From contig NC_080671.1 of assembly GCF_030247195.1 (NCBI RefSeq), positions 417,084,044 to 417,148,043 on the forward strand: 64,000 nt of DNA, in the 5' to 3' direction. This document shows, piece after piece, positions 56,428-64,000 of the stretch. Under the pieces are notes generated by a model that worked only from the letters and a program-made list of their open reading frames with translations, ran no database searches and had not been told where the DNA came from. Numbering within the stretch: the stretch's first letter is position 1; each line of letters begins with the position of its first letter. Origin of the DNA: Topomyia yanbarensis (lineage: Eukaryota > Arthropoda > Insecta > Diptera > Culicidae). The position numbers and the translations under genes were made by a program.

Positions 56428-57134
56428 TACCGTAAACCGGGGTGACTTTGATCATCGGGGTGACTTTGATCACTCGAAACTTTTTTCGTAGATCGTTTAT
56501 TAAACCAGAATAGTCTACCGAATCATTTTAATTTGAAATGATTTTTACTCTAAACTTATAAAATACTGATTTGTTATACTTTTTGAGTATATTGGTCGGT
56601 TTTCAGGTACAAAAGCTACAAAAAACCGAAATTTGACTTCACTTGATTTTTACGAAGCTTCGTAAAGTGTCTATTTTTTATAAAACAAATAAATCTCAGA
56701 TTTGAGCAAGAGTAATAAATCACAAGCGAGTTTTTATTTTCCTTTAAATTGGGATATGCTAAATTTAGTTTTAAGAGTTTGTTTATTTTTAATACATTTT
56801 TTGTGAAACTAGTTGGTAATAATTTCAAATTATTTTAAGCTAAAATTCGCAACATTTTTTTATTGTTCAATATTCCAACGTGTTAAAATGGATGAAACAT
56901 TTTGTACATTGATAAAACACTGAAACAATACAATTTTAACAGTTTTAAAGGTTTTCAGAATCTTTTATTCTAGTTGGACACAAATTATACGAATTTTGGT
57001 TACTCGAATTTTACAGTATATTGAAATACTTTGTATAATACAAATTAACATTTATTTAACAATGAGTATCGTTCCAGAATTAGCTTAAACAAACATTTGA
57101 ATGAAAAACATTGACTTCAATAACTTAATGTGGG

Positions 57135-58506
57135 CAGTGATGTACCGATGGGAAAAATTCCATCTTCCCGGGTTTTTATTTTTGGGTTTTAACCGGGTTT
57201 TTTCCCAAATCATTTTAACCCGGACGAAATATGGGTTTTTTCGTTTTATCGAGTGTATGATGTTCATTTAATGTTTTTTAACCTTTCGGCAGTCGCGCTA
57301 GTGCACTGAGTACACGCTGCTCTGAAAATCTAGCGAAATCTTAGGGCGCCAGCGGCTGCTCGTTCAGTGGGCCATTTGCGCGACTTCCGGAGGGTTAAAG
57401 AATCTTGCATTTATATTTGAGAGACCGAAAATAAAAGTCGCAAGGATAAAACATACTTTGCAGAGCCAAGTCCAGATATCTTAGCATGTAAAAATCGAAT
57501 ATAAACATCAAGCGTAAAAATCGGACAGAGATCCTTGAGCATGAGAATCGCTTAGAATATTCGGCAAGGATGAACATCCAGTATAATTCGCTCATGGGAA
57601 ATTCCGTACAACGTTACATTCAAGATTAAAAGTTGTATAAAGAAAAGTCCTTTCTATGAACCGGATATACTTTTTTACGGTTTTAATTCTGTAGGACTTA
57701 ATCGAAAAGCTCCTGTCCGATTTTTAAACTTGAAGTTTAAATCCAATTTTCACATTCTAATATATTTATAACGGGATTTACGAAGCATTTTCTGTTCCAG
57801 CGACTTTAATTTCGCTCCATTCCATATTTCAACTTATTTCATATAATACTGGGAACAATAGTCATTGTTACTCTAACTAGTGAAAATTAGAATAATCGTG
57901 TGATGCCCAAACTACTTTTATTCTGCTTGTTACTCATTTTAGGGGTTGCTATACTTTTAGCGAAATGAGGTAGGTATTCACACAAAATTTAGAAAATACC
58001 TATTTAGTTCGGTGAAAAGTAAAAGTGAGTAATATGCAGAAAGCGAGTGGCCTTGACATTCGTCATTATTATGAACCGTAATCAGAACTCTCACAAATCG
58101 CAATCCGAATTCTTTCGGCATCAACTACATCAACAACAGTAGAAAAAAATGTTTAGTACGTTTAGGTGGATTCACAGTAAGAAACACAATCGACTTAGCC
58201 CAAAAAGTGTCGAAAAGTTTTATCACTTATTTAACCACAATATTTGTAAAGAAATATTGGATCACCGCTATAGCAATGATTCAATCGAGGAAAACCATTC
58301 AGAATTCATATACATGCAAAACTTTATGACAATAATGCTCATAAATAAAATAACAATGTTTAGATAACAGTACATTAATGTTCAATTACTAAAATACCAC
58401 AAAATTGCAAAAAACCCAATCTTCCCGCGAAAAAACCGTTTTAACCGGGAAAAAACCTTGGGTTTTTTTCCCCAAAATTATAAAAACCCGATTTGGTACA
58501 TCACTG
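57135..58506. mobile_element. 1.37-kb hAT element, non-autonomous
   Basis: Inverted ends CAGTGATGTACC are flanked by the 8-bp duplication AATGTGGG at 57127-57134 and 58507-58514. Subterminal GGGTTTTT/AACCCGG motifs mirror each other. No transposase was recognised: the longest frames are 72 codons or less. It is inserted in the TA-flanked element and itself holds a TTAA MITE. Confidence 0.9.
57282..57394. mobile_element. TTAA MITE, copy 2 (nested in hAT)
   Basis: 113 bp, highly similar to the reverse complement of copy 1 across its length (CCCACTGAACGAGCAGCC, TTCGCTAGATTTTCAGAGCA). TTAA lies at 57278-57281 and 57395-57398. Confidence 0.85.
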
Positions 58507-58743
58507 AATGTGGGTGAACATGCAGGTTATCAAAGTCACCCCGGAACACGAAAACGGACTTCAACTTGAAATCATTTTTGAAAAAATAGCTGTAAACGGA
58601 CAATTTTAGGTAAAATCATCCAATCTTGTTCTCCATACATCAGTACATGGTTTAAAAATATTAAACTTGACAAAAATGTGTTGCGTCTAAAAATATGTAA
58701 TGATTACTTCGAAACGTGATCAATGTAACCCCGGTTTACGGTA

Positions 58744-59027
58744 CTTTGTAAAGAGTTATGACTAATTTTGTTTTTATTTTAGCATGGTGTTAAACCCGTA
58801 TAATATCACTACGGTCAAAGATTGTAATTATGTCAAAAATTGTTAGGACTGGGTTTCACCTACAAAACGAAGGTTAAACCGTTTGACCGTAAGAACCCTA
58901 ACCGGGAAATTAAACAAATCAAATGTGTCGGGTAGCCGCGGCGGTTGTGATCTCTCTCTCCAGAGGCAGTGGTACGATCACCGTCGCCAGCCAATGCGAT
59001 AATCATGTGCTCTTCCTGGGACGTCAT
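58744..59027. other. Non-coding spacer
   Basis: It contains a short inverted pair near 58795-58885 (TTAAACCCGTA / GGTTAAACCG region) but no clear element boundaries. A 66-codon minus-strand frame has no recognisable domain. Confidence 0.25.
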
Positions 59028-59105
59028 TATAGCCCAGTCATAGCGTAAAAGTTTGTGCATTGGGCCGGAGTCCCAAGGATTGCAGGTTCGAATGCTGACG
59101 CTGGA
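59028..59105 (+). repeat. tRNA-like sequence with Pol III terminator
   Basis: The anticodon-arm-like hairpin TTGGG-CCGGAGT-CCCAA (59060-59076) is followed by a GGTTCGAATGC box B. A run of eight T residues lies at 59109-59116. The T stem pairs only 3 of 5, and position 33 is C instead of the usual T, so this is a degenerate tRNA or SINE head. Confidence 0.45.
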
Positions 59106-59234
59106 GAATTTTTTTTCATTTAATTGCTTTCGTTTAACTCATCATTTCGATCAGTTTTTCCCGTCGAATACCACCAAAAAAAGTCATAACAGCCCGTTCA
59201 GAAATTATAAACTATTGAAATATTTGTGTCTGGT

Positions 59235-59349
59235 CCTCCTAAAGTCGCGTGAACGACTCACTGAGCAAGTAGGCGCTGATATTCAAAAACGCTTTCGCTT
59301 GGTTTTCTGAGTGGCGTGCACTCTGAGTACTAGCGCGTCAGCCGGAAGG
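59235..59349. mobile_element. TTAA MITE, copy 3 (degraded left end)
   Basis: The right end TAGCGCGTCAGCCGGAAGG is followed by TTAA at 59350-59353. The left end reads CCTCCTAAAGTCGCG without TTAA. The interior matches copies 1 and 2 more distantly. Confidence 0.7.
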
Positions 59350-59639
59350 TTAACACAGATATTGAATGATTTTCTAACAGGTCATATACAATTTCATTTC
59401 GCTTCAGTTTAGTCGGATTTTTCAATAAACATTCGCGAAAATTTAAAAAAATTTGCCTCACGTTTGAATGACAGGACTGGTAGGTGATCGTAGTATGAGT
59501 TGGATGGTTGTCTTTTTGGAAATTAATAATAAATTATGCCGTGCTTTCTGCTCAGATCGTATTGTCTACCAAGGTATGTCCTGATCATTCTCTTTCCTTA
59601 CGAACACAATTCCTTTCCTGCGATTCTCGTCGAGATGTA

Positions 59640-59880
59640 GAGGTAGTCTCGGTCTCTAGAAAAAGTGAGTGCTGAATTAACATTCCCTCCTTTCCCCCAG
59701 TAGAACAGCCTTAGTCGTGGCCGGTGTCGTTATTGATCATTTCTCAAAGTGTTGAATCCGTGAAACATGCACGGTGAGAATGAATTGCTTTTGCCAAGCA
59801 TCATTCGGTTGGCTAATTGTGTTAATTCCACTCACTCGGTCAATCATGAAGTGTAACTACGGGTAGTCTACTGAAGCTAA
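59640..59880 (+). repeat. Family A 3' segment
   Basis: It has ATTAACATTCCCTCCTTTCC, GTGGCCGGTGTCGTTATTGA and a 3' end ACGGGTAGTCTACTGAAGCTAAGCTA. The order matches 33830-34088 and 31840-32236. Confidence 0.5.
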
Positions 59881-60197
59881 GCTACGCACAGCATAAAGAT
59901 TTTAACAAACAATTTATTCGTAGGATTGGTGGGAATGTTGCGGACAGGTTTTTCGTAGTAGCGACAACCCAGAATCGTGTTATGAATAGTCAACAACGCA
60001 TTTCCCGTAACCCGTGTTTCAAGTAGAACATACAATATACTTGCTATGAATATAATTATGCAGTACCAAATTCAATGGAATGTGATATACCTTAAAGCGT
60101 GTTTTCTGTTCGATGCATATAATATCTCGTAAAATTATGATTTTATTGTTTGCATTACAAAAGGAAAATCTGTAGTTGAACAAAAATAACATTTTGT

Positions 60198-61368
60198 CTA
60201 ATAACGGTAATGCCCACAATAACTACAATACATCTTATTACATTGTAGTTTACGCTTGCAATATTGGCACAACTTTTTTTTAATTCTCGGCTCAGAGCTA
60301 GACGAAAATCCTTTAGGCACAGTGTATTGTTGTCCGCCTTCTTGCATTGAAGAACACAAAAGAATCTCCAAAACTTCAGATTTTGTTAAAAGCTCCGTTC
60401 CAATGAGCTCTGGTGCTAATTGAGATGGTTTAATAATTTGGAATCGGATACGATGTAGAGCGTCAAGAATGGTGGATTGGTCTTTATGCGGATTTTTGTA
60501 ACCCTGAGAGTCAACCGCAACCTTCTTTGGCTCAGGATGCTGCTGGGATTCAATTGCACGTGATAGACCATGTTTATGTGCATACCGTTTGATAGCTTTG
60601 AAGAGATCTAGCTCAGAGTCGATAGTTAAATCATTCTGATTTAATATGGTTATTATTGTACTGAGGTCGGCATCAAGGAAACCACTTCCAGTTATTACAG
60701 TACTTGTTTGATCACACATGATAGTAAGACAGATACTCATCAGTTTAGATTCATCATAAAATTTGGCGAATTCGTACACTTGACAAACACTGTCTACTAC
60801 TTGATTACTTTGCAAATAAGTAATGCATTCTGCAACAGCTCTCGGTAGCATGTATTTTTTAGCTGCGTAATAAAGATTCATTGCCTCAGATACCGAAGCT
60901 ATTCCAAGATGATCCATATAAATATACCTGTAAGAGAAAAGTAACAATTATTTAAAGCAACAAGTTTTTCAATGTTCTGAAGTTAAAATAACTTCATTCA
61001 TTTTCAAAAATTCAACCGGGCCAATTCGGGTACAGTTCCAAAGGTACAACACAAACGCAATTGTGGATCGATTAAGTTACTTACGTCATCAACTTTTTGA
61101 ACTCGTGCAAATCGATGTCCGAAACACGTATCGGCTCGTCGTTTTTCGTGGAAAGTGCTCCATAAAACATCGTATCGAAAACAGGAGACACCATCGCGAG
61201 GACAAATTTGTGAGCCTTGACCTTCTGTCCTTCCGATCCTTTGCCAACCAGAAACTCACAGTCAGACATCGTTCCTGTTTCGCACATGTACTTCAGGCGG
61301 GATTTATTGTCCACACAGGAATACCGCCAGTCACTCGAGTCTCCGTTCGTTGTCTTTTTAGGGTCCAT
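60198..61368 (-). CDS. BTB-BACK protein E with zinc-ribbon-like tail
   Basis: Exon 1 is 61085-61368 and exon 2 is 60198-60927. Donor GAC|GTAAGT and acceptor TTACAG|GTATAT give 1014 nt, 337 residues. The BTB domain lies near residues 33-100 (GTMSDCEFLVGKGSEGQKVK, AHKFVLAMVSPVFDTMFYGAL). BACK follows (YIYMDHLGIASVSEAMNLYY, AAKKYMLP, VCQVYEFAKFYDESKL, LDADLSTIITILNQ, ILDALHRIRF). The tail has C315-x2-C318, C324, then C329-x2-C332, a plausible zinc ribbon. The linker EPKKVAVDSQ is close to that of gene C but less basic. A Cullin-3 adaptor role is known for many BTB-BACK proteins, but here it is only a hypothesis. The intron is about 157 bp. Gene E is undamaged and the best reference for the cluster. 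Confidence 0.88.
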
Positions 61369-61399
61369 CGTTTACTTAAATAAAATTATCACACACGTG

Positions 61400-61640
61400 A
61401 GTTCGTTAACTTAAAAACAAAGTTTGAAATATCTGAAACATCAAGGTGATTAAATTAGTGTAGTGTTCATCATTCTAAATCAATAATTTTTAGCACCTGA
61501 AAAGTAACTGAATCGTGCTTAAACTCGTTACAAAAGCAAATAAAGACTTCAGAAATGTCATACGTTTAAACAATTTCGAATTGAAGCACTTCAAATCTGT
61601 GAAGAAAAAAATGTTGTCATAAACATTTGTTGAACTCTAA
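61400..61640 (-). promoter_or_regulatory. Upstream block of gene E shared with B and C
   Basis: TATCTGAAACATCAAGGTGA (about 61430), CTTCAGAAATGTCATACGTT (about 61548) and CAATTTCGAATTGAAG match the blocks upstream of genes C and B in the same order. It is probably 5' UTR plus promoter. Confidence 0.5.
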
Positions 61641-62116
61641 CGAATCGTATTCATAATTCTCGTGTACAAATAAAGTTGTAAACGTTCCAGCACGAGGTCG
61701 CTTAACGAGAAATCGTACCTCTGATACAGTTATACCTATTTCTACTTTCCGAGTTGGATATGAGAAACACTGTGGTAAAGACCAGGTAACCGATCATCAG
61801 TCTCTACGCATCGCTCGATCGAGATAGAAGTGTTTTGTATTCGGTCTGTTGAAAAAAGAACAGTGCAGTAATCCGCGTTCAAGGTTATTTTGCCATTCTT
61901 TGCCTCTTCGAGGTTTGGACTTTTATTTCTTTTGTGCGTGTGTTAACCGTTAGGCCACATTCCTCAACCTTTTGTTCGTAAAGCGAGGATTGAACAATAA
62001 CCAGCTATTTAAGCTGGACTGGTGCGTCGTGGGAAACGAGTATACAGATAAGTGAAATCCACCTTTTTGATACATTTACGGCTTTTTCCCGTCTGCGCGG
62101 GTGCTGACCCCGTGCG

Positions 62117-63439
62117 TTGACGGTGTCGATGGCTTCCTCCCCGGATGGCCAAATGGAGATCGAGTCGACTCCTAACCTCCCCCGACCCAAACAATATCCA
62201 GAGCTCTCGACCGGTCCCTTTGTGGTCTTCTTTCGGCCCAAAACAAAATCGCTGAATCTATTACAGATTTCAAAAGACCTGACGGAACGGTTCTCGGCTG
62301 TGACCGAAATAAAAAAGGTCCGCTCAGACAGGCTGAGGGTCGTGCTGACTAACTCAAAGCAGGCAAACGATATTGCTTGCTGCGAGCACTTTACGAAGGA
62401 CTATCACGTGTATATTCCAGCTGTAAAAGTACAGTCTAAAGGCGTTGTCACCGATGACAGTTTGACATGCGAGGATCTGCTGCAGTACGGGGTTGGCCGT
62501 TTTAGAGACCGCATACTTCAGCCAGTGAAAATACTCGAGTGCAAGCGTTTGCACTCAGTAGTAGTTGCGGGGGATGGTTCAAAAACGTACCCCCAATCAA
62601 ACTCTTATCGGTTGACCTTCGCTGGTACCGCTTTGCCAAATTACGTCCTCTTGCACAAGGTTCGTCTGCCTGTGCGTCTGTTTGTGCCGCGGGTAATGAA
62701 TTGCACAAAGTGTAAACAATTGGGTCACACAGCCACCCATTGTAGCAATAAGGCCCGCTGTGGAAAATGCGGGGAGAATCATCTAGATGATTCGTGCAGT
62801 AAGAATGCTGAGAAGTGTGCTTACTGTGCAGAGAATCTGCATGATATCTCGGCATGTCCCGCGTACAAACTACGCGGGGATAAACTAAAACGTTCCCTTG
62901 CGGGACGATCCGAACGTTCTTTCGCAGAAATGCTAAAGAAAGCTACACCACCAACCTCAACAAACATCTATGCTCACTTGCCTCCTAACGAGGGCGAGGC
63001 TGATGACCCACAAGAGGGAACATCTACTAGGGCGCCTAGAAGTTATAGGAAGAGGAGGAACATTTCCTCTCCTAAAGTTCGTTGTAAAGGCCAGAAGGTA
63101 TCCCTTGACGGGACTCCGAAAGTCACATCTATTGGAAGTGTTGCAACCAAACCGAAGCAATTAGCTCCTGGTCTCGGAGGATTAAACTCAGAGAAGGAGT
63201 TCCCAGCACTTCCCGGAACATCAAAAATCCCAAGTGTTCCTCTGTTTCAGTTCGAGAATAATCGCGGCACTGGAATTATCAAGCTCTCGGACATTGTGGA
63301 CTGGATAATAAAAACTTTCGATATAACTGATCCTATTAAAAGTCTTATGTTAGCTTTTCTCCCTACAGTAAGAACATTTTTGAAGCAGTTGACTGCTAAA
63401 TGGCCCCTCCTTTCAGCGATTGTATCCTTCGATGGCTAA
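62117..63439 (+). CDS. I-clade LINE ORF1 (Gag-like), intact
   Basis: 440 residues. The N-terminal region has STGPFVVFFRPKTKSLNLLQ and ISKDLTERFSAVTEIKKV, a Gag-like RNA-binding region. Around residues 195-250 are cysteine-rich knuckles: CTKCKQLGHTATHC, CGKCGENHLDDSC and CAYCAENLHDISAC. The C-terminal part has RSERSFAEMLKKATP and a segment near the end, IKLSDIVDWIIKTFDITDPI. It would coat LINE RNA. The chosen Met (62117) is followed by an uninterrupted frame. Its stop overlaps the ORF2 start by 8 bases. Confidence 0.88.
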   Translation: MTVSMASSPDGQMEIESTPNLPRPKQYPELSTGPFVVFFRPKTKSLNLLQISKDLTERFSAVTEIKKVRSDRLRVVLTNSKQANDIACCEHFTKDYHVYIPAVKVQSKGVVTDDSLTCEDLLQYGVGRFRDRILQPVKILECKRLHSVVVAGDGSKTYPQSNSYRLTFAGTALPNYVLLHKVRLPVRLFVPRVMNCTKCKQLGHTATHCSNKARCGKCGENHLDDSCSKNAEKCAYCAENLHDISACPAYKLRGDKLKRSLAGRSERSFAEMLKKATPPTSTNIYAHLPPNEGEADDPQEGTSTRAPRSYRKRRNISSPKVRCKGQKVSLDGTPKVTSIGSVATKPKQLAPGLGGLNSEKEFPALPGTSKIPSVPLFQFENNRGTGIIKLSDIVDWIIKTFDITDPIKSLMLAFLPTVRTFLKQLTAKWPLLSAIVSFDG

Positions 63440-64000
63440 CTCATCGAACGAGGTCATGGATTTGATCACTATTCTACAGTGGAATTGCAGAAGTATCATC
63501 CCGAAAATCGATTCCTTCAAAATTTTAATAAATAATTTGAGTTGCGATGCATTTGCATTATGTGAAACTTGGTTAACTTCCGATATAGATCTCAACTTCC
63601 ACGACTTTAATATTATTCGCCTGGATCGAGACACCCCCTATGGAGGAGTGCTTTTGTGGATCAAAAAGCGCTATTCCTTCTACAGAATTAACCTTCCCTC
63701 GATAACAGGTATTGAAGTTGTCGCTTGTCAAGTAACAACCAAAGGCAAAGATCTTTGCATAGCTTCCATATATATTCCCCCCAACACCGCGATTGGGCAT
63801 CGCCGGCTACATGACATCATAGAATCCCTGCCTGCACCGCGACTAGTTTTAGGCGACTTTAACTCTCACGGTACGGAATGGGGTTGCCTTTATGATAATA
63901 ACCGTTCCTCTTTAATTCACAATATTTGCGACAACTTCAACATGACAATTCTAAACACGGGTGAAATGACACGGATTCCTCCCCCACCAGCGCGCCCAAG
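63432..64000 (+). CDS. I-clade LINE ORF2, N-terminal APE endonuclease (partial)
   Basis: ATG at 63432 lies inside the ORF1 stop region (GATGGCTAA), one frame over. The 189 visible codons are open: LQWNCRSIIPKIDSF, CETWLTSDIDLN (catalytic Glu), TPYGGVLLWIKKRYSF, IASIYIPPNTAIG, then LVLGDFNSHGTEWGC (catalytic Asp and Asn). The SDH motif, RT and RNase H would lie beyond the window. The short overlap suggests reinitiation of translation, an inference. Confidence 0.85.
   Translation, partial: MANSSNEVMDLITILQWNCRSIIPKIDSFKILINNLSCDAFALCETWLTSDIDLNFHDFNIIRLDRDTPYGGVLLWIKKRYSFYRINLPSITGIEVVACQVTTKGKDLCIASIYIPPNTAIGHRRLHDIIESLPAPRLVLGDFNSHGTEWGCLYDNNRSSLIHNICDNFNMTILNTGEMTRIPPPPARP

Larger units (their letters stand above)
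56430..58741. mobile_element. TA-flanked element, split by a hAT element
   Basis: Ends are CCGTAAACCGGGGTGACTTT (left) and its inverse at 58741 with two or three mismatches. TA lies at 56428-56429 and 58742-58743. GGGGTGACTTTGATCA is repeated just inside the left end, and its inverse recurs at about 58527-58541. Without the nested insertion it is about 930 bp. It is non-coding. Confidence 0.8.
61790..64000 (+). mobile_element. I-clade LINE, 5' part, intact so far, runs off window
   Basis: A presumed 5' UTR (start near 61790 uncertain) is followed by ORF1 at 62117-63439 and ORF2 from 63432. Both are undamaged within the window, unlike the minus-strand I copy at 34-39 kb. Confidence 0.75.

Noticed and set aside
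59028..59105. Functional tRNA gene
   Set aside because: Poor T-stem pairing, unusual anticodon-loop base before the anticodon and no good acceptor stem; kept only as tRNA-like.

Overview
The window looks like a gene-poor, repeat-dense stretch of a culicine mosquito genome, most likely Aedes. This is an inference from the transposon families: I-, R1- and RTE-like LINEs, a BEL/Pao element whose Gag carries a PHD finger, a DD37E Tc1/mariner element, and many MITEs with clean target duplications. No rRNA genes, CRISPR arrays or prokaryotic genes are present.

The host genes are one paralogous family of BTB(POZ)-BACK proteins, all on the minus strand. A (160-2203) is broken by one missing base. 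B (9932-11288) and E (60198-61368) are intact two-exon genes. C has exon 1 at 48619-48902 and exon 2 at 26824-27541, so its inferred intron is about 21 kb. All four share the same splice position: a T-Tyr-Ile-Tyr junction with the codon split after two bases. They resemble the BTBD2/3/6 type but lack the C-terminal PHR domain. They end in a short Cys-rich tail, and a charged linker, NLS-like in some copies, interrupts the BACK domain. B, C and E share similar 5' flanks, which fits tandem duplication with the promoter.

The rest is layered mobile DNA. Region by region: 2.8-4.3 kb, a non-coding retroposon (family A); 4.6-6.5 kb, a 5'-truncated RTE-like LINE with an open RT frame; 12.3-16.7 kb, a second RTE subfamily split by a 1,633-bp element with CACAGTG ends and a 5-bp target duplication (Transib-like); 17.0-18.3 kb, a second family A copy; 19-26.5 kb, a decayed R1-clade LINE holding a 1,441-bp foldback element, a 253-bp MITE and an inverted duplication of its own 3' end. 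Gene C's intron holds a Harbinger-like MITE, an I-clade LINE cut in two by a 4.3-kb block flanked by 25-bp repeats, a TTAA MITE, a BEL element, a second Harbinger-like MITE and another RTE copy.

From 49 to 60 kb there are a tRNA-like SINE head, a deleted DD37E mariner, a hAT MITE, arrays of a TATGCCTAACGT-type minisatellite, a CR1/L2-like RT fragment, and a three-level nest at 56430-58741 (a TTAA MITE in a hAT element in a TA-flanked element). The right edge carries the start of an I-clade LINE with an intact ORF1 and an ORF2 that is open to the window end, so it may be young.

The strongest leads are the RSS-like terminus of the Transib-like insertion, the Cys-tailed BTB-BACK cluster with its conserved upstream blocks, and the reading frames restored at several insertion sites when the insert is removed.
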